NCBI GenBank assembly: GCA_023437885.1
Contig: JAEZFH010000219.1
Coordinates: forward strand, 1 to 20,990
Direction: 5' to 3'
Length of the DNA stretch: 20,990 bases
From: Bacillota bacterium
GTDB lineage: Bacteria; Bacillota; Clostridia; Lachnospirales; Lachnospiraceae
Within the stretch, counting starts at the first letter, position 1, and every line of letters starts with the position of its first letter. Shown piece after piece: positions 7,565 to 15,183 of the stretch. A program made the position numbers and the translations under genes. Below the pieces are notes generated by a model. The model saw only the letters and a list, made by a program, of their open reading frames with translations, did no database searches and had not been told where the DNA came from.

Positions 7565-8632
7565 ATGAATATTGAGAAACAAAAGGCATTTATTATCCAT
7601 GTTATCTATATTATTTTTATTTTGGGAATCGTATATATAGGGATTAAATATATTTTGCCCCTGTTAATGCCCTTTGTCATCGGTGTAATCATTGCACTGG
7701 TCTTTCGCAAGCCAATTGATTTAATCCATAAGAAGCTTCATATCAACCGCATTGTAATTTCCATTCTTATTCTGATTGTTTTTTATGGAACATTGGGCTT
7801 ACTGGCCAGTATGATCGGCTTTAAGGCATTTACCTTCCTGAGCAATCTGTTTTACAGTCTTCCATCTCTATATGAGAAGACAGTTCTGCCGGCAATCGAG
7901 AAGATAACGGACGAAGCGATAGGACATTTCCCGGGAATTGAGATTTATCTTGAGGATTTTCTGAATAATATCAGTGATTCCATTATTCAGTTTTTAACGA
8001 GCGCATCCTCTACTGTGGTCGGATCCATCGCCCGTTTTGCAGCTTCGCTGCCTACTTTGTTGATTAATTTTATCTTTACCATCGTCTCCTCCTTCTTCTT
8101 TACCATTGATTATCATAGAATCAGCAGATTCCTTATTCATCAGTTCAAGGGAGAACGCAGGGAGATGATTCTCAAGCTTAAGGATAACGGGATTGGGACT
8201 CTGGGTAAGTTCATCCGGGCATATTCGGCAATCATCAGCATCACTTTTCTGGAGCTGTCCGCAGGTTTTTGGATTCTGGGGATTACGAATCCTTTCCTCT
8301 TTGGTGCTCTGGTTGCAATTATTGATGTTATGCCAATTCTGGGAACCGGAGCTGTGTTATTACCTTGGGCGAATATTTCACTCGTCATCGGTAATACCAA
8401 GATTGGTATCGGTATGCTGCTGCTCTATGTCATTATTACCGCAGTGCGCCAAGCCATCGAGCCCAGAATCGTGGGTCAGCAGATCGGTCTGCATCCGATC
8501 CTCACCCTAATCCTGATGTATGTAGGGGCCCAATTGATGGGCGTTCTGGGACTTCTGATCCTTCCGATCATTGCTACTATCCTTGTAAAGCTTAATGAGG
8601 AAGGCACTATACATTTTTTTAAAAAGCCATAA
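7565..8632 (+). CDS. AI-2E family membrane protein, YtvI-like
   Basis: This 355-residue polytopic membrane protein has hydrophobic segments at roughly 8-50, 58-85, 145-175 and 215-345, with a more polar middle. The C-terminal block PRIVGQQIGLHPILTLILMY and the following GVLGLLILPI is the conserved core of the AI-2E transporter superfamily, and its overall form is that of YtvI, a sporulation-associated member. AI-2 export has been shown only for a few family members, and others act as ion/proton antiporters, so a substrate cannot be named. It starts 38 bases after the DUF47 gene with only a distant AAGGG as ribosome site, and the terminator at 8674 closes the unit. Co-transcription with phosphate genes is suggested by spacing only. 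The YtvI label is moderately sure. Confidence 0.75.
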   Translation: MNIEKQKAFIIHVIYIIFILGIVYIGIKYILPLLMPFVIGVIIALVFRKPIDLIHKKLHINRIVISILILIVFYGTLGLLASMIGFKAFTFLSNLFYSLPSLYEKTVLPAIEKITDEAIGHFPGIEIYLEDFLNNISDSIIQFLTSASSTVVGSIARFAASLPTLLINFIFTIVSSFFFTIDYHRISRFLIHQFKGERREMILKLKDNGIGTLGKFIRAYSAIISITFLELSAGFWILGITNPFLFGALVAIIDVMPILGTGAVLLPWANISLVIGNTKIGIGMLLLYVIITAVRQAIEPRIVGQQIGLHPILTLILMYVGAQLMGVLGLLILPIIATILVKLNEEGTIHFFKKP

Positions 8633-8673
8633 AAAGCAGGTACATCAAGCGGATTTACTTACCACGAATCAAC

Positions 8674-8740
8674 AAGGGCTGTTTCCGAAGCTGCATATCA
8701 TTGCACCTTCTTCGAAAACAGCCCTTTGTGTTATATTTTT
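8674..8740 (+). terminator. Rho-independent terminator of the pit operon
   Basis: AAGGGCTGTTT (8674-8684) pairs with AAACAGCCCTT (8716-8726), extended inward by CGAAG/CTTCG after one mismatch. It is followed by TGTGTTATATTTTT. It lies 41 bases after the YtvI-like gene and ends exactly at the stop codon of the convergent DUF1540 gene. The minus-strand transcript would also form the stem but has no U run after it. Confidence 0.8.
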
Positions 8741-8920
8741 CTAATAAGTCTTATCCTTCGGAGCAAAGGTAATGCAATCTGTCTGATCCGATTCTTTGGC
8801 GTTTCTGGGTTCTACCTGAATCTTTTCTGCAGCACAATGGTCTCCGTTCATATAATACTCGCAAGTATTGACAACACATTTAATACCTTCATTTGGTTTA
8901 TCCATTTTTCTGACTGACAT
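8741..8920 (-). CDS. small DUF1540-type cysteine protein
   Basis: The 59-residue protein begins MSVRKMDKPNEGIKC and has four cysteines, C15, C20, C29 and C49, in the CX4CX8CX19C pattern with a TDCITF end. This is the form of DUF1540 proteins, which are common in Clostridia and presumed to bind metal; no function is established. There is no signal peptide or membrane segment. I chose ATG 8920 because GGAGG stands six bases before it. A longer reading frame from 8995 has no ribosome site and crosses AT-rich intergenic DNA. The gene stands alone between two convergent or distant neighbours. Confidence 0.8.
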   Translation of the reverse strand: MSVRKMDKPNEGIKCVVNTCEYYMNGDHCAAEKIQVEPRNAKESDQTDCITFAPKDKTY

Positions 8921-9044
8921 AGTTTTCCTCCAATTTTCCAAGTATAGTATCCTATTTACTACAGTATTATTGTTTGCAGAGGAAATATAAATCATTCACT
9001 AAAATGTTTTTATGTTGTTGGTTGTTTTTTCCTTTTTATGATGC

Positions 9045-9836
9045 TTATCCTGGAAACTGCATCGCTATTCCTTCTGCCATCATATCCGCCATTTCAAGCG
9101 CCTGCATTTCAATCTCATCATACCCATTGATGCTCTCCTCATAATTCTGAGCAAGCATACTCTCGATATTTGAGCTTAACAATTCGAGATGCTCATACAG
9201 CATCGCACTCCAATCATCCTCGTTCCAATATGGATTCATACTGGCAAGTAATGCTGCAATCTGATCCGCATTCTCATGCCATCTGCGGTCCGCATCCGTC
9301 ACAGCATTATTATCTCCTGCCATTGCTGCTTGAACCAGCTCCCCCGCAATCTTAATATGTTCTGCAAATAACCTCTCAAATTCCTCCGCCGCTTCATCCC
9401 CATAAAAAGCAGCCAGAGCATTGGCAAAATCGGAAGCATTCCGAAGAAGACGCTGTAATATCATCTGTGTCTCCGGAAGCTGATGTATGATTGCCATGAC
9501 TGTCATTCTCGTCCATTCTACATGCTGCTCCCAAAGCAAACGGAAGTAATTGACCAGATCCATCATATTTCCGTCTACTTCATGATCCATTCCATTCTCA
9601 TCCACCCCGTCCCGGTCATTCATTCCACCGGAGTTCGCCGTCTCACCCGGAGTAACCGGATAGGACGGGTAGCTCTGGTAGCCAGGCCGTATTGTAATGA
9701 CCTGCCCAATCATCAGATTGCGCGGGTCAATTCCAGGATTCAGATCCATGATTGAATCCACTGTAGTATTAAATATTTGTGCCAGCATCCAGATTGTATC
9801 ATATGGCCTGATTGTATATCTTATCGTACCATCCAT
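9045..9836 (-). CDS. LysM-domain protein with three helical repeats
   Basis: The 263-residue protein opens with one LysM domain (about 5-51, IRYTIRPYDTIWMLAQIF to IGQVITIRPG), a fold that binds N-acetylglucosamine in peptidoglycan or spore cortex. A low-complexity Pro/Gly/Asp linker follows (52-90). The rest (95-263) is helical and looks like three units of about 55 residues: each starts with an E(Q)H helix (LLWEQHVEW 100-108, LFAEHIKIA 156-164, MLYEHLELL 212-220) and is followed by a second Ala/Asp-rich helix such as RNASDFANAL or ENADQIAALL. No signal peptide is visible, so export may depend on the LysM or on cell lysis in sporulation. I do not recognise the C-terminal domain by name. ATG 9836 is preferred (AGGTGA upstream); ATG 9848 and GTG 9851 are in frame. 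Confidence 0.8.
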   Translation of the reverse strand: MDGTIRYTIRPYDTIWMLAQIFNTTVDSIMDLNPGIDPRNLMIGQVITIRPGYQSYPSYPVTPGETANSGGMNDRDGVDENGMDHEVDGNMMDLVNYFRLLWEQHVEWTRMTVMAIIHQLPETQMILQRLLRNASDFANALAAFYGDEAAEEFERLFAEHIKIAGELVQAAMAGDNNAVTDADRRWHENADQIAALLASMNPYWNEDDWSAMLYEHLELLSSNIESMLAQNYEESINGYDEIEMQALEMADMMAEGIAMQFPG

Positions 9837-9865
9837 AGTCAGTACCATCACCTATAAGAAGTTCT

Positions 9866-9894
9866 ATATCAGTGTATGATGCCTGCCTGGTCAA
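9866..9894 (-). promoter_or_regulatory. weak candidate promoter of the LysM gene
   Basis: TTGACC (9889-9894) and TGATAT (9866-9871) are separated by 17 bases on the minus strand, just upstream of the start at 9836. The -10 match is poor, so a sporulation sigma factor may be used instead. The rest of 9900-10073 holds nothing I can identify apart from a direct repeat of CAGCAGGTA. Confidence 0.3.
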
Positions 9895-10073
9895 TGTTCC
9901 AGAATGTGAACACCTATTTATATCAATTATACCTGCTGCAGGGATACCATTCTCCTGTACCTGCTGCCGGTCATTCATAATTAGCCCTGACAACCGGAGA
10001 AGGGTCCGTAACCTCCAGTCGACCTTATGTCCTTCTATGGTCCACAATCAAACCTTTTTATAAGCCTGGGAAC

Positions 10074-10114
10074 GAAAAAAGCCCGCCAGGCTATTGTTCC
10101 TTGCCTGACCGGCT
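10074..10114 (-). terminator. Rho-independent terminator of leuBCD
   Basis: On the minus strand AGCC-GGT-CAGGC pairs with GCCTG-GCG-GGCT around a short loop, followed directly by TTTTTTCG. It lies 43 bases after the leuD stop codon and closes the leucine operon. Confidence 0.85.
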
Positions 10115-10156
10115 CTTTTCTGTAGTGTTATTTATCAAAACCAAGTGATTTGCAGG

Positions 10157-10642
10157 TTAGTTATTGTTGATATAATTTATCAGGCCCTCTGCGCGAATAA
10201 TCTTTTGCATAAACTCAGGAAAGGCCTGGCCCTGATACTTGGTTCCCTTGGTTCTGTCATAGATCATACCGCTGTCAAAATCAATCTCCACCTGGTCACC
10301 GGCTTCGATTTCCTTTGCTGCCTCAGGACATTCAATGATCGGAAGACCAATGTTAATCGCGTTGCGGTAAAATATCCTTGCGAAAGTCTCGGCAATCACA
10401 CAGCTGATTCCCGCTGCCTTTATCGCAATGGGAGCATGCTCCCTGGAGGAGCCGCAGCCGAAGTTCTTGTTTGCAACAATAATATCCCCGGGCTTTACCC
10501 GGTCTATAAAATCCTTATCAATATCTATCATACATTTTGATGCCAGCTCCCTCGGGTCGGAGGAATTCAGATAACGTGCCGGAATAATTACATCGGTATC
10601 CACATTATCACCATATTTGTGTACTGATCCGTATGCCTTCAT
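10157..10642 (-). CDS. leuD: 3-isopropylmalate dehydratase, small subunit
   Basis: LeuD is the swivel subunit that, with LeuC, isomerises 2-isopropylmalate to 3-isopropylmalate. The 161 residues match the short bacterial/archaeal LeuD form. The opening GSVHKYGDNVDTDVIIPARYL and the loop KNFGCGSSREHAP, which holds the substrate-binding Ser-Arg, are both present. ATG 10642 has GGAGG seven bases upstream; the frame continues six codons further without a better site. It starts 18 bases after leuC, so the subunits are made from one message. The gene ends 43 bases before the operon terminator. Confidence 0.95.
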   Translation of the reverse strand: MKAYGSVHKYGDNVDTDVIIPARYLNSSDPRELASKCMIDIDKDFIDRVKPGDIIVANKNFGCGSSREHAPIAIKAAGISCVIAETFARIFYRNAINIGLPIIECPEAAKEIEAGDQVEIDFDSGMIYDRTKGTKYQGQAFPEFMQKIIRAEGLINYINNN

Positions 10643-10660
10643 ATTTCTACCTCCATCCAA

Positions 10661-11944
10661 TTATAGTCCAAGCTCGGCAGGTCCTGAGATCCTGCCCGTT
10701 ACCGCACTGGCTGCCGCCACTGCCGGACTTGCAAGATATACTTCAGAATCCACATGTCCCATTCGTCCAACAAAATTACGGTTTGTGGTCGCAACTGCCC
10801 GTTCTCCCGCCGCCAGTATTCCCATATGTCCGCCCAGACAGGGTCCACAGGTGGGTGTGCTGACTACCGCTCCCGCTTTAATAAAGGTTGCCAGCAAGCC
10901 CTCCTCCATTGCCTGAAGATAGATGGCCTGGGTTGCGGGAAAGACGATAACACGCATCCCCTTGGCTACCCTCCTGCCCTCCATTATCCTGGCAGCAATC
11001 CGCAGATCATCGATACGCCCGTTGGTACAGGAGCCGATGACCACCTGATCGATCTTCACCTCACCGACCTCATCAATTGTGCGCGTATTCTCCGGAAGAT
11101 GGGGAAATGCAACCGTAGGCTTAAGCGCTGACAGATCAATCTCATATACCTCATCATACACGGCATCCTCATCCGCCTCATATACCTTATATTCCTTTGT
11201 GGAATGATCCTTCATGTACTGAATTGCCAGTTCGTCCACAGGAAAAATACCATTCTTCGCTCCTGCTTCGATTGCCATATTCGCCATAGCAAAACGGTCA
11301 TCCATAGTAAGGTTCTTTATGCCGTCCCCCACGAATTCCATGGATTTATACAACGCACCGTCCACACCGATCCTGCCGATAATATGCAGGATGACATCCT
11401 TTCCGCTAACCCACAGGGCCGGCTTGCCGGTTAGAATAAATTGAATTGCGGAAGGAACCTTGAACCAGGCCTTCCCGGTTGCCATCCCCGCTGCCATATC
11501 CGTACTGCCGACACCGGTGGAAAAGGCCCCGAGAGCTCCATAGGTACAAGTATGGGAATCCGCTCCGATTACAGCGTCTCCGGCAACCACCAGTCCCTTC
11601 TCCGGAAGCAGGGCGTGCTCAATCCCCATCTCTCCGATTTCAAAATAATTGGTAATATTTTGTGCCATTGCAAAATCACGAACACATTTGCAATGCTCTG
11701 CTGACTTGATATCCTTATTGGGTGTGAAATGATCCGGAACCAGAGCAATCTTATCCTTATCGAATACATTCTTAAACTTCATTTTCTCCATCTCGTGGAT
11801 AGCTACCGGTGCGGTAACATCATTGCCGAGAACCAGGTCCAGATCCGCCTCAATCAATTGCCCAGCCGTAACCTGCTCCAGTCCTGCATGAGCCGCCAGT
11901 ATCTTCTGCGTCATCGTCATCCCTTGGTTACAAGGTTTACACAT
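10661..11944 (-). CDS. leuC: 3-isopropylmalate dehydratase, large subunit
   Basis: LeuC is the aconitase-like catalytic subunit and carries a [4Fe-4S] cluster. It has 427 residues, typical of the short LeuC type (also called homoaconitase-like), which pairs with a short LeuD as here. The cluster ligands are C306 in IGSCTNGR and C366/C369 in TPTCGPCLGG. GADSHTCTYGALGAF (128-142) is another core motif. The start at 11944 (MCKPCNQGMTMTQKIL) has GAGGAGG eight bases upstream. Upstream codons to 12025 run through a repeated ATCTCTATTTCATT and are not likely to be coding. It follows leuB by 64 bases. Confidence 0.95.
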   Translation of the reverse strand: MCKPCNQGMTMTQKILAAHAGLEQVTAGQLIEADLDLVLGNDVTAPVAIHEMEKMKFKNVFDKDKIALVPDHFTPNKDIKSAEHCKCVRDFAMAQNITNYFEIGEMGIEHALLPEKGLVVAGDAVIGADSHTCTYGALGAFSTGVGSTDMAAGMATGKAWFKVPSAIQFILTGKPALWVSGKDVILHIIGRIGVDGALYKSMEFVGDGIKNLTMDDRFAMANMAIEAGAKNGIFPVDELAIQYMKDHSTKEYKVYEADEDAVYDEVYEIDLSALKPTVAFPHLPENTRTIDEVGEVKIDQVVIGSCTNGRIDDLRIAARIMEGRRVAKGMRVIVFPATQAIYLQAMEEGLLATFIKAGAVVSTPTCGPCLGGHMGILAAGERAVATTNRNFVGRMGHVDSEVYLASPAVAAASAVTGRISGPAELGL

Positions 11945-12008
11945 AGTTATATCCTCCTCTTTAATGATCTCTATTTCATTAATCTCTATTTCATTGATCA
12001 TTATTTGC

Positions 12009-13091
12009 CTAAATCTCTGTAACAATCCGGTCTCCCATTTCCTTCGTTCCCACCAGGGTCATTCCCTCCGACATAATATCTATGGTACGGTATCCCTTCA
12101 GAAGAACTGTTTTCACTGCTGCTTCGATACAATCCGCTTCATTCTCCAAATCAAAGGAGTAGCGAAGCATCATGGCCGCAGATAATATGGTTGCAATCGG
12201 ATTCGCCTTATTCTGGCCTGCAATATCCGGTGCGGAGCCATGACTTGGCTCATATAGCCCCAGCCTGGTATCTCCGAGGCTGGCAGAGGCCAGCATACCG
12301 ATGGAACCGGTAATCATACTGGCTTCATCGGAAAGAATATCCCCGAACATATTCTCCGTCAGAATAACATCAAACTGCCTCGGATTTTTGACCAGCTGCA
12401 TCGCACAATTATCTACCAGCATATCCGTAAGCTCCACCTCAGGATATTCCTTCGACACTTCCCTGGTTACCTGCCTCCACAGTCTGGAGGAATCAAGGAC
12501 ATTGGCCTTATCCACGCTGCAAACCTTCTTGCCGCGCTTCATGGCTATCTCAAAAGCCCATTTTGCGATTCTTCTAATTTCATTCTCATCATACACGAGG
12601 GTATCCATTGCCTTGCGGATTCCATTCTCCTCGGTGGTATGGCGATCCCCAAAGTAAAGCCCTCCGGTAAGCTCGCGCATTACCACAAAATCAAAGCCTC
12701 CGCCTATAATCTCATCCTTCAGGGGACAGGCTCCCTTCAGCTCATCATAGAGTACTGCCGGGCGGATATTGGCAAACAGGTTCAATCCCTTACGGATCGC
12801 CAGCAGCCCCGCCTCCGGCCGAAGATGGGGGGGAAGACTGTACCAATTGGATTGCCCCACATTACCGCCCACTGCACCAAGCAGTACACTGTCGCTTTTC
12901 CTGGCAGTGTCCAGAGCCTCCTCGGTTAAGGGAACCCCTGTGGCATCAATTGATACGCCGCCCATTAATACCTCTGTGTAAATAAACCCATGGCCGAAAA
13001 TTTCACCGATCCGGTCCAGTACTTTTTTTGCTTCCGTAATGATCTCCGGCCCAATTCCATCGCCGGGAATGACTGCGATATGATACTTCAT
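12009..13091 (-). CDS. leuB: 3-isopropylmalate dehydrogenase
   Basis: LeuB oxidatively decarboxylates 3-isopropylmalate to 2-oxoisocaproate with NAD, the last special step of leucine synthesis. It has 360 residues. VIPGDGIGPEI (7-17) is the family start, and RPEAGLLAIRK (91-101) has the substrate-loop leucines that separate LeuB from isocitrate dehydrogenase. MRELTGGLYFG (138-148) and VDKANVLDSS hold catalytic residues, and NMFGDILSDEASM has the Mg-binding aspartates. ATG 13091 is preceded by GGAGG at five bases. It is the first gene of leuBCD; leuA, normally the first gene, is missing. A divergent LysR gene starts 298 bases away and the leader between them is highly structured. Confidence 0.95.
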   Translation of the reverse strand: MKYHIAVIPGDGIGPEIITEAKKVLDRIGEIFGHGFIYTEVLMGGVSIDATGVPLTEEALDTARKSDSVLLGAVGGNVGQSNWYSLPPHLRPEAGLLAIRKGLNLFANIRPAVLYDELKGACPLKDEIIGGGFDFVVMRELTGGLYFGDRHTTEENGIRKAMDTLVYDENEIRRIAKWAFEIAMKRGKKVCSVDKANVLDSSRLWRQVTREVSKEYPEVELTDMLVDNCAMQLVKNPRQFDVILTENMFGDILSDEASMITGSIGMLASASLGDTRLGLYEPSHGSAPDIAGQNKANPIATILSAAMMLRYSFDLENEADCIEAAVKTVLLKGYRTIDIMSEGMTLVGTKEMGDRIVTEI

Positions 13092-13297
13092 TCCAACCTC
13101 CATCTGCCGCCCAGCGGCATGCTTTATAACAAATTCTCTCTATTCCTTGCGGTCGCATCCCTTTAACAACACACTGGGATACCGCTGCTTTCCTGCGGTT
13201 CATGACCCTTTTCCTGCTGCCTTTATTTTGAGTCTTTGTTACAGTTTAGCCTGTGGCTGAACTGTAACGGCTCTTTCGTATTATTTCATGATTTCTA
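13092..13297 (-). promoter_or_regulatory. leuB leader with competing hairpins
   Basis: Reading the minus strand, a 31-base hairpin (13238-13268; 9-bp plus 4-bp stem) comes first. Next, ACCGC (13199-13195) can pair with GCGGT (13185-13181). That GCGGT, extended by ATCCC (13180-13176), can pair instead with GGGAT and ACCGC at 13161-13149, across a 3-base bulge. Last is TGCCGC/GCGGCA (13119-13105), which sits right in front of the GGAGG of leuB. The two middle pairings exclude each other, as in attenuators. There is no Leu-rich leader peptide and no proper T-box core, so the controlling signal is unknown. Confidence 0.4.
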
Positions 13298-13368
13298 TTG
13301 CTATTTTAGCACAGTGTCTGCTATAATTATAATACATATTATTAATATTAGTTATAACTAATTGTTAT
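13298..13368. promoter_or_regulatory. divergent leuB/lysR promoter region with LysR-type boxes
   Basis: For the LysR gene, TTGCTA (13298-13303) and TATAAT (13322-13327) are 18 bases apart on the plus strand. On the minus strand an extended -10, TGCTAAAAT (13303-13311), may serve leuB and overlaps the first promoter. Between TATAAT and the LysR start lie a perfect 16-bp palindrome ATTAGTTATAACTAAT (13347-13362) and an overlapping ATAA-N7-TTAT dyad (13354-13368). The latter fits the T-N11-A rule of LysR-type binding sites. Such a site downstream of its own start and upstream of the divergent operon suggests autorepression and control of leuBCD. The LysR assignment of the boxes is inference. Confidence 0.45.
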
Positions 13369-13389
13369 ATTTCTAAAGGAGTGTTTGCA

Positions 13390-14307
13390 ATGGAGCAAAA
13401 TCTGTCCTTATACTATATCTTTAACTGTGTGTCTGAAACCGGAAACATATCCAGGGCTGCGAAGCAGCTCTACATAAGCCAGCCGGCAGTCAGCAAATCA
13501 ATCCAGGGTCTGGAGGATAATCTTGGCGTAACCCTGTTCATACGCAGCTCCCGCGGTGTCAAGCTGACCGAGGATGGAAAGCTTCTATATGAATATACCA
13601 AAAGTGCCTTCGATACCCTGAAATCCGGCGAAGCCAACCTGCGCCATGTCCATGAGCTGGGAATCGGCCATCTGCGGATCGGTGCCAGCACGACCCTGTG
13701 CAAATATCTTCTGCTTCCTTATCTCAACGGCTTTGTGAAGGAATATCCCCATATCAAGATCACAATTAATAATCAGTCCTCTTCCCATACCATGAAGCTG
13801 CTGGAGAGCAACTCCCTGGATATCGGCTTGATTGCCAAGCCCGGCAATGACGCCTTCCACTTCCACTCCCTGGGACCGATTGAAGATGTCTTTGTCACCA
13901 CAAGAACCTATCTGGATAATTTGCTGCTTCGTGAAAACAGCGAGGACATCTTCTCCTGCGCTCATATTATGCTGTTGGATGGGGGGAATGTCTCCCGAAA
14001 GCATATTGATGATTATTTCAAAACAAACCAGATAGAGCCGAAGCAAATCCTTGAAATCAGTACTATGGATCTCTTGATTGAATTTGCAAAAACCAGTCTA
14101 GGTGTAGCCTGCGTAATTAAAGAATTTGTCCGGAAGGAGCTGGAGGACGGCAGCCTGATCCAGCTTCCCCTGCGGACCCCGGTAAATAAAAGAGAGGTCG
14201 GCTTTTCCTATTCCAAGAACGCCTTCCTCTCTGATTCAATGCATAAGTTTATGGATTATATCTCCGGCGGTGCTTCTTCCGAACTCTCATCCGGTGTACT
14301 TTCCTGA
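13390..14307 (+). CDS. LysR-family transcriptional regulator
   Basis: This 305-residue regulator has an N-terminal winged HTH (about 4-63; SRAAKQLYISQPAVSKSIQG is the helix-turn-helix) and a periplasmic-binding-protein-like effector domain (about 90-290) with the usual GHLRIGAS start. ATG 13390 has AAAGGAG eight bases before it; the in-frame GTG at 13381 overlaps that ribosome site. It is divergent from leuBCD, the classical position for a LysR regulator and its target operon, so control of leucine synthesis is a fair inference; the effector is unknown. Its last 52 bases overlap the convergent lipoprotein gene, and the C-terminal tail (GGASSELSSGVLS) lies in that overlap. Confidence 0.9.
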   Translation: MEQNLSLYYIFNCVSETGNISRAAKQLYISQPAVSKSIQGLEDNLGVTLFIRSSRGVKLTEDGKLLYEYTKSAFDTLKSGEANLRHVHELGIGHLRIGASTTLCKYLLLPYLNGFVKEYPHIKITINNQSSSHTMKLLESNSLDIGLIAKPGNDAFHFHSLGPIEDVFVTTRTYLDNLLLRENSEDIFSCAHIMLLDGGNVSRKHIDDYFKTNQIEPKQILEISTMDLLIEFAKTSLGVACVIKEFVRKELEDGSLIQLPLRTPVNKREVGFSYSKNAFLSDSMHKFMDYISGGASSELSSGVLS

Positions 14308-14810
14308 GCCGGCTTTGTAGTCGGTGCAGGCTTCTTTGAGGGAATTGGGGACGGGGTCGGCGGTTCGATATATTCCGGCCGCTCCTTTACCAAAAAGTCT
14401 GCACTGACATAGCGAATCTGATCTCCCTGTGCGAAGCTTGCCCAGCCATCCACAATTTCTATCACGCGGATGCGTTCCGTGTGCACAAGAAAACCTACCA
14501 CCTCTCCTTCCTTGGAAGGTGTTGCCCTGACATTCAAAACAGCGTCATACTCATCCATCTTTACATACATTGTTGTTGTCTGTCCGATATGAAGGGCCTT
14601 GGGGGTGGGGGTTGCCTGGGTATCTTCCCCCGAGGTTTCCTCTGCCCCGGTATCCTCCCCTATTGTTTCATCCTCCGAATCCGCTTCTTCACTGCTGTCT
14701 GATTCCGGCTTCGGCGTCGGAATAAAGCTCGTCATGTGATCCTTCTTGTCACTACAGCCAGTCAACGTTATTACTGCAAATAATATAATAAATAGTAATA
14801 TCTTTTTCAT
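14256..14810 (-). CDS. lipoprotein with bacterial SH3 domain
   Basis: The 184-residue protein starts MKKILLFIILFAVITLTGC, a lipoprotein signal with C19 as the lipidated residue (lipobox LTGC), so it is anchored on the outer side of the membrane. Residues 22-75 are an acidic Ser/Thr/Glu-rich spacer. Residues 80-141 form a bacterial SH3 (SH3b) domain, shown by LNVRATPSKEGEVVGFL and the later DGWASFA, a fold that often binds peptidoglycan. The tail (145-184) is Pro/Thr/Ser-rich and may reach into the wall. GGGAGA precedes ATG 14810. The 3' end overlaps the convergent LysR gene by 52 bases. No partner gene indicates a more exact role. Confidence 0.85.
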   Translation of the reverse strand: MKKILLFIILFAVITLTGCSDKKDHMTSFIPTPKPESDSSEEADSEDETIGEDTGAEETSGEDTQATPTPKALHIGQTTTMYVKMDEYDAVLNVRATPSKEGEVVGFLVHTERIRVIEIVDGWASFAQGDQIRYVSADFLVKERPEYIEPPTPSPIPSKKPAPTTKPAQESTPDESSEEAPPEI

Positions 14811-14955
14811 AGTTTCTCCCATTCTGCCGCATTGCAGCGACACAATTCAAAGGATTTTGTCCTCTCAACATCCTTTTCCTATAATATCATAGCACATTTG
14901 TCCCATTTTACAATGATAATTTGTAAATTACACTATATTTTCTACTATTACTCAG

Positions 14956-15035
14956 TTGAAAAAGTAAATTCCACCCTTGTCTCCATTTGGCATGGAAATA
15001 ACTTTTTCAAATATATAGGTGGAAGTTACTCTTTC
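14956..15035. repeat. nested inverted repeats before the transposase stump
   Basis: TTGAAAAAGT (14956-14965) is repeated inverted and perfect as ACTTTTTCAA (15001-15010). An 18-base overlapping segment (14958-14975, ending TTCCACC) also matches the inverse of 15018-15035 (starting GGTGGAAG) with two differences. These can form alternative hairpins upstream of the transposase start. This is the likely left end or untranslated leader of an IS30-type element; its exact border is not resolved. From 14811 to 14955 I see only AT-rich DNA. Confidence 0.55.
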
Positions 15036-15081
15036 ATAGAGTTATGCTGTTATTGGTGGTGCCTCTTTCAAGGAGGTACAT

Positions 15082-15183
15082 ATGACGAATAACAAACACC
15101 TTACTCCATCGCAACGATTTGCGATTGAACAGTCTCTCAATTTTCTACTATTTAATGGTTCTTGCGCCGGGAAAGTTTTTTAA
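15082..15183 (+). pseudogene. 5' stump of an IS30-family transposase
   Basis: A perfect AAGGAGG (15070-15076) precedes ATG 15082, and the first residues MTNNKHLTPSQRFAIEQSLN match the start I know from IS30-family transposases, whose N-terminal HTH begins KHLTxxxRxxIE. After about 25 codons the frame enters the long inverted repeat that starts at 15157 and stops at 15181, so only 33 codons remain of a gene normally 300-400 codons long. Everything else, including the DDE domain, is lost. The ribosome site can pair with CCTC at 15062-15065, as often seen in transposases kept at low expression. The family call rests on about 20 residues and should be checked by search. Confidence 0.6.

Noticed and set aside
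9799..10047. 82-codon minus-strand frame upstream of and overlapping the LysM gene
   Set aside because: No ribosome site, no family resemblance, and it overlaps the true LysM coding start in another frame.
372..10069. 14-base identity TTTTATAAGCCTGG at 372-385 and 10056-10069
   Set aside because: One or two such matches are expected by chance in 21 kb; the second copy is not palindromic and has no shared context.
13149..13165. AAAGGGATGCGACCGC in the leuB leader as a T-box
   Set aside because: The spacing is one base too long and the UGGN that binds the tRNA end is missing; the complementary strands lie upstream, not downstream as in T-box terminators.
13003..13203. 66-codon minus-strand frame overlapping the leuB start
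   Set aside because: It runs out of frame into leuB, has no recognisable domain and crosses hairpin sequence; probably chance.
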